A DNA stretch of 64,000 nucleotides from Globodera rostochiensis (GCA_018350325.1 JAEVLN010000012.1:2129991-2193990), one strand, 5' to 3'; positions 1 through 15,590 are shown, counted from the stretch's first letter. A program made the numbers and translations. The notes: generated by a model not told the origin, from the sequence alone.

Positions 1-491
1 AGGACAAAGAAAGGGCCGAATGGCACGTCATTTTGCCGTTCTGAAGCGGCCGCGAACAACGGAAACGTACGGACGGACCTCCGGGGGTTGGACGATGCGA
101 TTTAAACACTCCCCAAACATTAACCAATTTATTCCCTTCCTTCCGGCGACGCTTTTCGCTTTTCTGATCGATCTGACGGCGGATGCAAATGGAAAAACAA
201 AATTTGTAACTTTTTCATCCAAGCAAATTGCTGATCCCTCCCCCATTAAAGGCTTTACCTCCCCCAACGGACAATAAATTAAATATTTTGGCGTCACGCT
301 CTCTTTTGACCTCTTTTTTTGATACTTTTTATTAGAACGTTTTATTTCCTTAAAGCCTATTATTGTGGAGTCGATCGAATCAAAATGTAGTGATTTTTCC
401 CAAAAAAGGGGAAGAATGGCGCGCGAAAAAGGCAGTAAAACAAATGCAAAAAAAAAAGTTCAATCATTCCGTCGTCCGTCCAACCGACCGA
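1..491. other. Region downstream of the Sp-family gene, nothing recognised
   Basis: Short overlapping frames on both strands (20-297, 363-743) show no domain. The frames around 480-660 are shadows of the last zinc-finger exon. Confidence 0.45.
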
Positions 492-2993
492 TTAGCCCAT
501 TTCAATTTTCATTTCGTTCGGCTGTTGTTGTTGCGGCTGCAGCACTCCGCCCACAATTTCGGCACGTATTGGCGTCGAACTCGTCCGCTGGGCCAGTCCG
601 ACGTGCGTCCGCACGTGTTTAGTCAAATGGTCACTGCGCATGAAACGTTTGCCTTAAATGTGTGTGTGAACATTAAAGCACGGACCGATCGAGATTCCCG
701 ATCAAAAATTTCGATGGTCCTCAAGTCCGGGGGCTCTAATTAAAATGAGGAATAAAAAGGGAGGGGGGGGGGGCAATTGTAATTTTTGGTGGGGGAAAAA
801 ACCGACCGCAATGGTCGCAGCCGAACCGTTTCTCGCCGGTGTGTGTCCGTCGATGACGCTGCAGTTCGTCACTGCGCGTGAAACTCTTCGAACACGAAGG
901 CCAATCTTCAAAAAAAGGGGGGGGGAAATAAGTTGATGAGTTTGTATAACAATTAGTCGTCATTTTGCATTTCTTGAAACTCGGGTTGGGCCACTCCGAC
1001 GTCGGGGTTGAGAATTTCGGGGTCGGGGGTGGGGGACTGTCGGGGTCGGAAAAATCCCCGAAAAATGGCCTAAATTTGTGGGGTTGGAGTGCCGGCTCAA
1101 AACAATCGTTCATCAAATAATGCCAATTCAGACCCACCGCAACAGAACGGTTTGTTGCCCTCGTGCCCGCGGAGGTGGGCGCGCAAATGCGACGTCTTGC
1201 CGTACGTTTTGCTGCAAATATGGCAAATGTGCTGCCGTTGGCGGTCCGTCCCGCTGAAATTTTAAAAAAAAAGGGAATTTAAACGGATGGACGGAATATT
1301 AAAACGTTCCGCGCGCACATTTTCGGAATTCCGCCCGTACAGTTGGGACAATTGCACGCGATTCGCTTCACGGCCCCTGAGGCGCCGCCCATTTTTTTTG
1401 TTGGCCCTCCCCCGCCAAAATGTTGCTGTTGCTGCTCGCCTCCGCTGTCGGGTGAGGTGGACGAATGGTGAAAGTGTTGGGACTGTGGCGGTTGATCCTT
1501 GTGCTGTTGATGAACAACCGATGTGCCCGCCTCGCCTTGATGTTGTGGCGGCGAAGTGCCGCCGCCGGTGTTCTGCTGTTGAACTTTGACCTCGGTGGCA
1601 GCCGAAGCACTTCCGCCGCACAGTTTTCGAGCAGTGGCCGCCGCAGACGACGGAGCTGCTGCTGCCGAGCCTCCGCCACTGTCGTTGGTGATGATCCACT
1701 TTTGGGGGTCGTTCGGGTCCTGCTGGAAGGAGAAGTTGCCTTAAAACCGGGAATAAATCACCCAAAAAAGTCCCACAGCCATGGCGATGAGAGCCCCGTG
1801 CAGCAATAATCAAACGATCGAAACCAAAAGGACGCCCTCCCCCCGGCAATTCGACACACACACCCAATTTGATCCTTTGCTGCGGTCTCGCCGGAGTCGG
1901 CGTGCTTTGCTGTTGTTGCAGCTTCAGAGACGACAACGTCGACGGCATCGTTTTGCCAGGCTCCGCCTTCATCAACAGATTCTGCTGCTGTTGCTGTTGC
2001 GGCTCCATCTTGACCAGCGCCGTTCGCTGTGCCACCGATGGAGCAGCTGCTGTCGTCTGTTGTTGCTGTTGCTGCTGTGTTGCCATCGTTGTGGCTGCGG
2101 TGGCCGTTGCAAACGGCGCAAAGAAGGCGCCGTTGGTGGCCGTGATGATTTTGCCGTCAAGCGTCTGCAATTGGATGGGCTGTGCCGCGGCAGAGGCGCC
2201 GCTCAACTGGATGAGCTGCGGTTGCTGTTGAACGCCGGCCGAGGCGCCAACGTCCGACGGGGCGGAGATGGCATGGACCAGCGGGACAAATTGAATCTAA
2301 GAACCAATGAATGTATCGTCATTAAACCACCTAAGGTTTTTAGTGAACTCCTCGACAAAGTGCAAAGTCCAAAAGATGATGAAGCTTGGGTTTTTCGCCT
2401 CCAATTGCCCCCCGCCCCCAATTCAATTCAGTGCCTGCTGCTGTTGTTGTTGTCCAGCAGCAGTGGCAGTCTTCAACACGAACAGTTGCTGGCCGAGCGT
2501 AGCGCCGGAGGTGATAGTCTGCTGAAACGGAATTGCGGTAGCCGTCGATGTCGCGCAGCCGCCACTGACGGAAACGACGGGGCGTCCTGTGGAGGTTGGC
2601 TGTTGGATGAGAATGATGCGTTGTGTTGGCTGAACACTGCCGGCACCGCCTCCAACCATTTGGGCGGGGATGGTCGCCGTCGGCACGTACAACTGAGAGA
2701 GAACAACAATTGAAGCATTCATTCAACATAGGCATGACAGTAATCGTACCGTAGCTGAACCCCGACCCCACCTGAAATGCGGGCTGTTGATGCCCAACTC
2801 CGACTTCCTTTTGCGTCTGTTGTTGTTGCGTTCCCCCCGCCGTCGTCACAATTTGTGCACCGCCAAATGAAATGCCCGAGGGCACTGCGGTCGTTGTCGT
2901 CAGCTTACCGGCACGCGCGCTTGTCGGAACGGCCGACGATGGCACATTGTTGTTGGCCTTGGCCTTTGATTTGGAGGGCATGGCACTGAGCAA
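492..2993 (-). CDS. Sp-family (Sp1/Sp4-like) zinc-finger transcription factor
   Basis: Binds GC/GT boxes in promoters; nuclear. The N-terminal exons are rich in Gln, Ser, Thr and Ala, with several poly-Q runs, as in glutamine-rich Sp activation domains. A buttonhead (Btd) box, CNCPNC, is read at about 1340-1365, which separates Sp proteins from KLFs. Three C2H2 fingers follow, each largely in its own exon. Finger 1 (about 1136-1258) contains [14 protein letters not shown]. Finger 2 (about 790-900) contains [18 protein letters not shown]. Finger 3 (about 600-650) contains [14 protein letters not shown]. The ORF ends at a TAA (492-494) after a short tail with a QQQQ run. Start is the Met at 2993; a second Met at 2981 is equally possible. 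At least five introns are needed. C. elegans has sptf-1 to -3; I cannot say which is the orthologue. Family assignment is firm, exon ends less so. Confidence 0.88.
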
Positions 2994-4383
2994 TTGCTAA
3001 ATTGTTCAACTACGATTAAGATGAACGAACGAAGCAAAATATGTACAAAATCCATCCCATCCAAAAATTTCCTGTTTTTTTCGACAAGAGCAAAGAACAA
3101 TTGGGGCGTGATGGGTGGGGGTGGGACACCATTTCCCCCCCCCCCACTTAGGCCCCTCCTCCTACTCAGTCAGTCAGTGTTCACTCACAGTCCAAGTCCA
3201 ACCCCCCCCCCCCCCGTACGCATTCAAATTGCACACGCCTTCAGCCTTTGGTTGGGGGGGGGGGAGGAATAAGTTTTTGTCTATTTAAGAAAGTTGGGGG
3301 GAGGGGAGGGAGGAGGTAAGAGCGGGTGGAGTGGGCGTGGGATGAAGCAACAGAAGGGAGGAGTCAAGTCGAATCAAGGAACGGGATGGAAAAGAAACGC
3401 TTGGGGGGAGGGGAGGGAAGATGGATGAGTTTTGGGCGTGTTTTGGAATGGCTCCTCCTTCTCCCCTCGCAGTTTGGTGGACGGTTGTGGGAGGGGAGGG
3501 GAGGGGAAAGGGGGGGGGTGTCCGTCCGACGTCGTCCTCTCACATCCACCCAATCCATCTCCTCAATCGGAGGGAGGCGGACACCAAAATGGTATAGGGC
3601 AGAGAAAAGCACACATTTGCTCCACCAAACAGAGAGAAAAAGGAGAAGGGAGGAGGGGGAGACGAACAGAGCAAAGGAAGCCGGGCAGAGCCGTCCCCCC
3701 CCCCCCCCCCCTCCCCCACCCACCCGCTGCCATCTGCCGCTGAGGCTGGGCGGGCCGAAGCAGTGCAAGAGCACACCCAACCCCCCCCCCCCCACCACCA
3801 CCAGTGAATGGGTGGGGGAAGAAACGATGGCGAAGAGCGGTGGGAGGGGGCGGATGGCTGGGAGTCCTCCGCCCACAAATAACAATTTCACCCTCCCTCC
3901 TCCCACAGTCAGAAGAAAAGGGAACGACTCCGCCCAATCGATGGGTGGGTGGGAAAGTAAAGGAGGAGAATCATCGAAATCGCGACGATTTGTTGTAGCC
4001 GTAGGGGAGAGGAGGGAAGGGGAAAGTGTGCTTTGATAATGGACACATAAAAGCCCTTACAAATAATGGGATTTGCTGAAAATGGATTAATTAAGAAAAC
4101 CTAGAATTGTTACATTTTCAAATACTAGTATGTAAACAGCTGAAAGCGATATACTAGTCAAATCCGTAAAATGAACGCAACTTTAATAACAGAAAAAACT
4201 GATAAATCCCCTATAAATAAAAAGGCGGCAATTTGCAGTTGATCCAAACCGTCTCGGAAACCTTGTCGCATTCCTGAACAAAACTGAAAGTTAAATTCGT
4301 CGTTGTCTTTTGTAGCTGGACGACATGGCTTTCGAGACGGGGTTTTGCGAGAGATACCAAATCGGAAAAAATCGGCTTCCTCT
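2994..4383. other. Non-coding, G/C-homopolymer-rich intergenic region
   Basis: Lies upstream of the Sp-family gene and downstream of OLA1. It carries many poly-C and poly-G runs of 8-20 bases, for example near 3138, 3200, 3255, 3695 and 3782. It also has GGGGAGGGGAGGGG-type tracts. Open frames here are proline/glycine low-complexity with no recognisable domain, so I call no gene. The last 300 bp (4060-4380) is AT-rich and featureless. Confidence 0.6.
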
Positions 4384-6255
4384 TCACTTCTTTTTCGCTG
4401 CAGTCAGACCGGCGCCGGCGTTGAATTTGAAGAAGATAATGTCCCCGTCTTCGACCACGTAATTCCTACAAAGTCCGAGAACAGTGACCTTTCTCATCCC
4501 AAACCCACCGACCTCCCCTGCTGTCTGTACTTCCCCGCCCCTTTGACCGCATTTTCGCTGCCCAGCTCGACCAGGTCGGCCACTTTCATGACTTCGGCCT
4601 GAAACGCACGCATGAAAGATCAGCAATGGCCAACCGCATTCGAACATCAATTACCATAATGAAACCTTTCTCAAAATCGGTGTGAATTCGTCCGGCACCC
4701 TGCGGCGCTTTTGTGCCCTTTTGGATGGTCCACGCTCTGACCTCATCTTTGCCAGCACTGAAAAAGGCTGGTTAAAATGACTTTGTGCCTAAACATTCAA
4801 TTCACGCGGACAAATGGAATACAAAATTGGACAAAAGGGGGTTTTGCTTACTCACGTGAAGAAATACTCCAGACAAAGCGTTTTGTAGCCGGTCTTTATT
4901 ATTTTGTCCAACGCGCTGGTGGCGCCCGTCTCCTTGAAGAATTCCGCCCTCGCCGCAGGCTCCATCTCAACCGATTTCAGCTCAAAAGCACCCGACAGGG
5001 GAATCAGTGTCTGAAAGTGGGCCATTCGAAGTGGATAAATGTGGACGGACACCCACCGCGCCCGGGTCATTCTCATCGATCCATGCTTTGATCTTCGGAA
5101 GCCACTTATTCTTCTGAAACAGTGAAAACTTTGACACACCAAAGAAAGCAGGCTCGGGTTGCCTTTTTGATGTAGTCCTGCTCACTCAGATTCACAAGAT
5201 AAACAATTGGTTTTGCGGTGAGAAAGAGGTGCTTGTTCAACACTTCGACTTCCTAAATTAAAGCAAAAGATGGCTAATGAAATTTATGGGTTTCAATAAT
5301 TTTCTTTTGTAAAATGGCCAATGGATTCCCCGCAAATTGAATGTGTTCAACCTTCTCGTTCCAATCGTGTTGCCGAACGAACTTCGTCTCCAGCAGCTCC
5401 TTCACCTTCAGCAGTGTGTCGTACTCCAACTTCTTCGTCTTGTCATTGGCTCGGACCGCCAGTTTTTCCAATTTGTCCAACGCTCCAACCAAATAGGCCT
5501 GGTCTTTTAGCCGCAACTCAGTGTTGATGATGTCCAAGTCCCGGATTGGGTCCACGTCACCTCAAAATGATCAAATTGTGGCTTTTATACATTTGTCAGC
5601 CTCAAGCTCGGACCTTCCACGTGGGTCACTTCGGTGTCTTCAAACGAGCGGCACAAATGGAAGAGAGCGTCGCAGGCGCCGACATGGGACAAAACTCAAA
5701 AATGGAATTCGAAGTGAGCGGTCATGGAACCACGAAAAAATTACAAGCATTGCCCAGTCCTTGGCCTTCGGAAGCGCCTAAACCAATTAAAATAGGAATT
5801 TGTTTTTGAGAGCACATTATTTTTGATGCCGCCCCCCCACCTTTGACCAGTCCAGCAATGTCCACAACGGTCAAATAGGCGGGCACGCGGCTCAACGGCT
5901 TGTAGTGCTCAACCAACCAATCAAAGCGGGTGTCCTCCACCGCCACGCGACTCTCATTGGGGTCTATGGTGCAGAAGGGGAAGTTTTCCGCCTGGGCTTC
6001 CGATTTCGTGAGTACATTGAAGAAGGTCGATTTGCCGACATTTGGCAGCCCAAGGATGCCCATCTGAAAACAAAACGAGCGATCAATCCAATTAAATAAC
6101 CCCCGAATTGGCAGCAGTACAACTCAATGTTCCCGAAAATAACAAATTCCCATCCCGACTACGCGCACCAACTCAAACACAGACACCTTAAGATTTGTGC
6201 CAATACGACCGAGAAGGGGATGCTGATGCTGTTCAACTTGCTTTTTGGGAGGCAT
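4384..6255 (-). CDS. ola-1: Obg-like ATPase 1 (YchF/OLA1 family)
   Basis: Cytosolic P-loop ATPase of the YchF group, implicated in translation control and stress responses. Exon 1 (6187-6255) encodes [19 protein letters not shown] and runs to TNLK. Exon 2 opens at 6063 with the Walker A segment GLPNVGKST, followed by the switch motif DIAGLVKG. Later exons give the coiled-coil part ([13 protein letters not shown]), NLSE where GTPases have NKxD (the OLA1 signature of ATP preference), and the TGS-like C-terminal domain ending [16 protein letters not shown]...AAKKK. Eight or more exons are needed. Length and order match human OLA1 end to end. It lies 191 bp downstream of SmB on the same strand, an operon-like spacing. 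Confidence 0.95.
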
Positions 6256-6446
6256 TCTAAGCGATCCCTACAACAAACAATAAAAATCGCATATAAAGTA
6301 TTCAAAAAGACATCAATAATGTTGAAAAGTGTACAAAAATAAATCTTTCATTGAATTCACGCTCAATAATTTATTGAGACCACACAAAATGATAAAACTG
6401 AAACAAATAAGTCATCAACGAACGAAGAAAACACGGTCGAGCTCAA

Positions 6447-7243
6447 TCAAAATGGACGCGGAATTCCCTGCGGCGGCATTTGCATGTATCCCGGCTGCAT
6501 GGGTCCACCCATTCCAGGACCACCCATTCCACGAACCGCGCCTTGCAAGCCTAAAATTGGATTGGATTATTTCATTGTCAAAAAAAAAATTCGAGCTTTT
6601 CTGTTTAATCGACCTTGAGGTATGGAGCCCATCGGCGGCACGGCCATCGGCACTCCACGACCAGCACCCCGTCCCTGTCCCGGACCCCCGAGTCCGCCAG
6701 CCTTCGGCAACTGAACGCCAGAGTCTTCCTTCTGCGGCGGCCCCTCCATCGAAATTGAGATGATTTTGTCTCCTCGCAGCAACACAAGGCCAAGGATGCG
6801 CTTCTCCTCCTCGACGGCTGCCTTCTTGGCGCCCTGCTTGGGTTTGATGCGGCGCAACTCTTCACAGTCGGCCAGAATGATGTTCATGTGCTTGTCAAAT
6901 GCTTAAATGCGGGCAGATGAATGGGCGCCTTTCCGTATAATTTTGTTTTATTAATTGGAAACCTTTTCGTAGCCTTTTTTGGAAAGACTAGCTTAAATTG
7001 GTTCTTTTTGGTTTTAGTCTTTGATGGTGCTTGTAACCGGGCAAACCTTTGAAGTATCCGATGAAAACACGCGAATCCTGAACAATCACCTTCATCTTGT
7101 AGTTGAGGTGCGCCATCATCTACGAGACATTCATTTTAAAAAGTAAAGACAAATTGTTGAAAAAAAAAACCTTGTTGTTCTTGCTGATAGTCTAAAAAAA
7201 AGAAAATCATTTAAATGGCAATAAAAGCACAAAAACATACCAT
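6447..7243 (-). CDS. snr-2: Small nuclear ribonucleoprotein SmB/B'
   Basis: Core Sm-ring subunit of U1, U2, U4 and U5 snRNPs. I place the start codon in a 3-nt coding exon: ATG (7241-7243) is followed at once by a GTATGT donor. Exon 2 (7171-7191) encodes TISKNNK. Exon 3 (7047-7119) holds Sm1 ([19 protein letters not shown]). Exon 4 (upper end 6901) has [16 protein letters not shown] and Sm2 ([13 protein letters not shown]). The tail is Gly/Pro/Arg-rich ([12 protein letters not shown]) and the last exon ends PQGIPRPF then TGA, as in metazoan SmB tails. It is first of a probable two-gene operon with OLA1. Confidence 0.93.
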
Positions 7244-9215
7244 TTTGGAGATTGTTTAACAAAACCAGGGAATGCAGTCCAAAAATTTATTGTTGTTTGT
7301 GTCTAAATTAGAGACCGGAAACTTGGACCCAAAATCCAAAACCCAAAAAATTTTTGGGCATTTTTTGGGTTTTGGTTTTTTTTGGGTTTCGCTCCCATCT
7401 GACCCAAAACCCAAAACCCAAAAATTTTTTGGTCATTTTTTGGGTTTTGGGTTTTTTTGGGTTGACAAAACCCAAAATTTTGTACAAAACCCAAAAAATT
7501 TTAGAAAACGTAATAAAATGCCCAAATTTCCGACTTTTTTTTAATTTTTAAATAAAAGTTCTATTCATAGCGACCAGTCATCATAAATTCATGAATAATA
7601 TTAATATCAGGGTAGCCACCTGTCAAACCCAAAAATCAGGAATACCGGCTGAAAAATCAGAAAAAAATCCGGAATTTTTTTAGGTGTGTAAATATATGAA
7701 TTTAATGCCAAAACTTTTTTATTGCTAAGAAAATTGTGTAAAATTTCGATAATTTTGCCGATTTTTAAATTTTCAGAAATCCAATTTTTTTTTGCGAATT
7801 CTGCTTTATTAGGGGGTGGCGGTCGGCGGTGCCAATAGGCGCCTCCGAGAAAATTTTGAATTTTGACTCAATTTGTTAAGAAATTTGCAATCAAAATTTT
7901 AAAATTACGATACTTTTTTTTAGGAATGGGAGAGGTCCGCCGGCACCGGCAGAAAATTTTTTACAGAAATCAAGTCTTTGTTACGAAATTAAACCAAAAA
8001 GTTCAGAAAAATATGAAAATCTGGCAATCTTTGTTAAAAAATTCAGAAAAATGTGTTGATTTTTTTCAAAAATACTTTTTTTGCGCCATTTTAATTAAAA
8101 AATATTCGAAAATTTATTTTAAAATTTATTAATGGGGGGGAGAAGCGTATGTGAGAAGAGGAAAAATGATAAACAAGTGCTCGCACTACGGCGGGTTCGA
8201 ACCCAACACATAACGTAAGAGTTACAGAAAAAAATAATTTCTTAAAAAACAATAAACACAAAAAATTATCTCGGGCAAATAAAAAATTAGAATCTGTTAT
8301 TCTTTCCCCCGGTTTGTGTTTTTAGGTTGTTAAGACCAAACAAACCACTAAGCCATCAATTACTTATTAAGATCCTTCTAAAAAGATTGAAAAATCACTC
8401 GATGATGCTATCTTTAGGGGTGTAAATTCAACCGGGTAACACCCAAAACTTTTGTACAAAAAAGGGCATAGACCCAAAACCCAAAACCCAAAAATTTTTT
8501 GGTCATTTTTTGGGTTTTGGTTTTTTTTGGGTTTTGCTCCAATCGGACCCAAAACCCAAAACCCAAAAATTTTTTGGTCCAATTTTTTGTACAAAAAACC
8601 CAAAAAATTTTTGGGTTTTGGGTTTTGGGTCCGGACTCTAGTCTAAATATAAATATTATTTAGGTATGCGTCTACGAACAAAATGGTCCATTTCGTGCTG
8701 GGAACTTTGAACAGTCACTAGTATCGGCGGGACGGGGACTATCGAAGTGATTTTCGGAAATTCAGGTCACAATTTCTCAATTTTGCACTTTTCGACAATC
8801 GGACAGGCCCGCACATTGACCCATTTTATTTCATCTACAAAAAAAGCAATTGTTCGGAAAAATTGTTTGTAATAAATCGTTGGCGTTCTGTCATAGTTAC
8901 GACAGTTGGCGTTCTGTCACTTTGTTTATTCTTTACAAATTTAGCTCGAGCATCTTACAAAAAAAAAATTCCTGAACATGCACAAGGCTGGCGACGCTTG
9001 GTCCAAAAAAAATCCCGCATGATGAAAAAGTGTCTCGAATCGGCCATTCTGTTTTGTTTTTCCATAATTAACTTCTATTTGCCAATGTACAACCCTTGAC
9101 TCTTAATAGACATTACATTTTATGTGTGCTCTATATCTGTTCACATTTTATTCAAGGCAGTATTAACGGCATAAGTTCTTTCTGTCTGGTGACAAAGCAA
9201 TTCTAAACTTCTGGA
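7244..9215. repeat. Repeat-filled intergenic region with palindromic CCCAAAA family
   Basis: No gene seen. Two related blocks, about 7325-7505 and 8440-8635, are built from alternating ACCCAAAACCCAAAA and TTTTGGGTTTTGGGT stretches around ATTTTTTGG cores. They can fold into long hairpins. Between them the DNA is AT-rich, with poly-T. The 89-codon frame at 7863 is low-complexity. Near 8195-8215 a short GGGTTCGAACCC resembles a tRNA B box, but no cloverleaf forms. 8640-9200 is AT-rich sequence upstream of the sorting nexin gene. Confidence 0.6.
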
Positions 9216-11472
9216 ATGATTGGTGGCGAAGACCTTTTCTCTAATTCGGACGAAGAACTCGATGATCAAAAAACGAACGAAAAGGTTGTTTAAACAGTTT
9301 AGTTTGTTTTATTCGTCATTAGCTTTCACACATTTTCTTTCTAATAATTAATTGTTCCAGCACAAAAACGAAGAATCAAAGCTTGTCATTTCTCCGGCTT
9401 CTGATTCATTTAATACTGCCTCCGAATTTTCCACCATCGAACAATCGCCGCCGTCTCCCCAGGCTCAGCTGAGCCCTTCATCGTCCCAATTTCAACAGCA
9501 ACCGGACAAATTGACATCGATCCTCGCCGACGGGTCAATTCAGATTTTTATTCGAGCCTATGAGAAACGAGGCGAAGGCATCAACGCTTTCATTGTTTAC
9601 AAAATTGAGACAAAGGTTTTTTCGGTTTTGAGAACGCGTCCAAGTCCAATTTTTACTTTTTTTTTTCTGAAGGTGTCAAACATTCCTGGCTACACGAAGC
9701 CGCGTTTTGAAGTGTGGCGTCGCTTCAGTGATTTTTTGGGCCTTCGCACAAAATTGGGCGAAAAGTATCAGCATTTGGGCGTTATTGTTCCTTATGCACC
9801 CGAAAAAAGCATTTCGACGCTCACCAAGACAAAGCTGAATGCCGGTGAGGAACACAGGTAGTGGTTTAACGACTTAAATAAGTTGAACAACAACTGCCCA
9901 AACCTTTTAGTGACTTGGCCAACAAACGTTCGCGTCTTTTGGAACGCTTTTTGCGGCGATTGGCTGTCCATCCGCGGCTGATCGTGGATTGTGATGTGCG
10001 AGACTTTCTTTCGTTTGAATGCGATCTGCCCAAGTCTTCGAACACTTCCACATTCAGCGGAAGCAGTGTGAAGAAGGTGACGAAGGTTTTATTGATTTAT
10101 TTTTATGGTCGTCTAAATATATTGAATATTTAAAACCAATTTAACACCCAATTTTTGGCAAGATGTTCAAATCGGTTGGAGATGTATTCTCAAAAATCGC
10201 TTTTCCGATGGACGAGAACGACCGTTGGTGAGCTTATCAGATATGTCCCATGCTCCTGCTTTTTTCTCACTTCATTTTTGCAGGTTTGAACAGGTGCACA
10301 GTCAGGTGGAGGAATTGGAGGAGATGCTGACCCGTCTCCAATCCCATGTCGACTCGTTGGTCACCCATCGCAGGGACTTGGCTTACAGCGATGATCATTC
10401 GAGCAAAGCGCTTTCCATGTTGGCATCGTGTGAGGAGAACACTGCGCTGGCGCGTGTTTTGTCGAAACTGGCGGAGACGCACGAGAATTTGGCCATCGTG
10501 GAGAAGCACGAGGCGGAGCAGGATGCACAGCAACTGGAGGAAGTCGTCAATGTGAGTAAACGACGGACGCTTATTCCGTCGGTTGCTTGATTAAGTAGGA
10601 CCATGCACCTTCGTTTTTTCATTTTGTCCTGAATTTGATATTCCAATTAACCCTCACCTTCAGGAGCATCTCCAATTATTGGCAGTGCTCAAAGAGGTTT
10701 TTTACGAACGCGTGAAGGGATGGCAAAACTGGCAGAATCAACAGCAAACATTGACGCGGAAGCGCGAAACAAAGGCGCGTCTGTGAGTTATGACAGCATT
10801 CCTCGGCTGGGTGGAATACAAATTTGGCTTTAAAAAAATTGGACTCTCGTTTTTCCATATTTTTTGCATGAAAATGCATAACTAATGGCAGTTTGCACTT
10901 TTTACCGGCCCGAGATCCCGCGCAACTTATTAATTTTTTATGAAATTGGCGTATTTTAAAATCTTCAGTCGCACCTTCTTCGATTGAAAGAGCCTGGGAC
11001 GAAACGAAATTGGAATTTTAATGGAATCCCGGTCTCCTCCTCGGGTCATTTTGGCTAATCCCGGTTTTTCTTTTGCCTTGCACTGTATGTATCCGATTTT
11101 GCTTACTTTGAAGAGATTTGACCGGAAAAGCGGACAGGGCGGCACAGTGCAAGGAGGAGTTGAAGGACTGCGAAAATAAGGCGGACCAAATGGAGAAGGA
11201 CTTTCTTTTGATGAGCAAAGTGATCCGAGAAGAGTACAACCGATTGTGCAAACAGCGCAGAGCGGACATTAAGGTAAAGATTAGGAATCTCTTTACTAAA
11301 AAAAATGGGGATTGAAATTTAGAAGGCGATGCTTTCTTATCTGGAAGGACTGGTCGAAAGTGAGCAACGCGTACGTCCTTCCCTTTTTTACGACACATTG
11401 TGACATTTAACGGTTTAGGCTCTCGAGCATTGGGAGAGATTTGGTACCGAGACGAAAGGATTGGATCAGTGA
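9216..11472 (+). CDS. snx-1: Sorting nexin 1/2 (PX-BAR retromer subunit)
   Basis: Endosomal membrane-curvature protein of the SNX-BAR retromer. Start ATG at 9216 (MIGGEDLFSNSDEELDD). An acidic Ser/Pro/Gln-rich N-terminus leads into a PX domain. It contains FEVWRRFSDFLGLRTKL, whose Arg binds the PI3P phosphate, then VPYAPEKSISTL and HPRLIVDCDVRDFLSFE. The BAR domain begins at DENDRWFEQVHSQVEEL and includes HRRDLAYSDDHSSKALSML, VKGWQNWQNQQQTLTRKRE, and a last helix LEGLVESEQRALEHWERF. The stop is TGA at 11470. About nine exons. Domain order and length match animal SNX1/SNX2. Confidence 0.93.
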
Positions 11473-14355
<2,883 letters not shown>

Positions 14356-14802
14356 AATGAAATAATGCCAACGTTCCGTTCATTCGCCGCAATTCACTTA
14401 ATTATATCATTGCAACGTGAACAAACCTAGAGGCAGAGCTGTAGAAAAAAAAACACAGACACGTGTGAATAATTTAGGAAGGATAGCTGCTGCTGGTGGT
14501 GCTGATACACACACACACCAGCAGAGAGTTAATTAGTCCCTTTCGGGCCAACAAAGTTTAATTCCAATAAAAACATTATGCCAAGATTTAAAAACCATTT
14601 TTTTATTTCCTAAACAGGCTACCAAACCGAATGTAGACCGGTCCGTGCAGACCTGGGCAAATAATGCCTGAATTGGTTAAGTTTAAAGTCAGTTACCTAT
14701 TGCCCCGGTCTGCTTTTCGGTGCGCACGCCCCCAAACAAATTTTTTTTTATACGGAAATAAGGCATTTTCTTAGAAATCATTTTAAACAGAAAAAGACCG
14801 AA
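14356..14802. other. Divergent intergenic region, no gene seen
   Basis: Separates the minus-strand mannosidase from plus-strand NDUFB7 and must hold both promoters. It contains a short CA repeat near 14505 and poly-T/poly-A runs. I found no recognisable motif or further ORF. Confidence 0.5.
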
Positions 14803-15335
14803 ATGGGACAAAAGCTAGCTGTCAGTCTTGACGATTATTTTCATCCGGAGTCGGCGCCTCGAATTGACAGACCTCCGACGTTTGACCCATTGTATGGGTT
14901 TCCAAAGGTTTTTTTTTTTTGTTTGTTTTTTTTATTTGCGGTGTTTAATCGTCTTTCTTAAGGGACGCAAACCAAGAGAAATGCAGATCTCGTGGGAAGA
15001 ATTGTGCGTTTTTAAAAATTTTATTTTAGAATTCAGTTTAAAACTATTTTTAGGGAAGCATTGAAATTTCCGATAGGTGCGCGTGATTATTGTGCACATA
15101 AGGCGGTGGCTTGGCGTAAATGCTGCTGGGATAAGGCTCCATTTGCTACGCATTATTGCCACGGAGCTCGGCACGCTTATGCCTTGTGCCAATACGATGT
15201 GAGTGTTGTGTCGTTCTCGTCTATAAGTAATAAAAAATAAAGACGTTTTAGGATTATTTGCAAAGGATGAAGGAATTTGAGCGGGAGAAACGGCTTCTTC
15301 AGAGAAAGTTTCGTAAGGAAAGTGCGAAAGCTTAA
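14803..15335 (+). CDS. NADH dehydrogenase 1 beta subunit 7 (complex I, NDUFB7)
   Basis: Accessory subunit of mitochondrial complex I on the intermembrane-space side. Start ATG at 14803 gives MGQKLAVSLDDYF, with Gly2 suited to myristoylation. The CHCH fold shows twin Cx9C motifs: C-AHKAVAWRK-C and C-HGARHAYAL-C. The conserved tail MKEFEREKRLLQRKFRKE follows, with stop TAA at 15333. At least three introns. The protein is short, as expected. The next gene starts 255 bp downstream on the same strand, compatible with an operon. Confidence 0.93.
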
Positions 15336-15590
15336 GCTATTCTCTGAGGTTGTAAATTGTACACTGACAGTGCTAATTGGAATATTGCTGTTATTTCAAC
15401 TCGATTTGATTAGGATTTGCTAAATATTCAATTGTTCTTTATGTCGTCATTGATTATAAAATACTGGACCTTTGTTAGGCAGTACAATGATTTCTTCTTG
15501 CAAAATGTCTGAAAACCAAATTGCTATTTTTGCTTATGTGTTTAGTGGTTCGATTATTTATAAGTTTTTTTTAGCAAAATCTCAAAAAAA

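Noticed and set aside
3326..4036. 236-codon plus frame and matching minus frames
   Set aside because: Composition is Gly/Pro/Arg from poly-G/C tracts; no domain or exon-like structure.
7863..8132. 89-codon Lys/Phe-rich plus frame
   Set aside because: AT-rich low complexity between palindromic repeats; no domain.
8180..8220. Possible tRNA gene (GGGTTCGAACCC B-box-like string)
   Set aside because: No acceptor stem, D-arm or anticodon arm could be folded around it.
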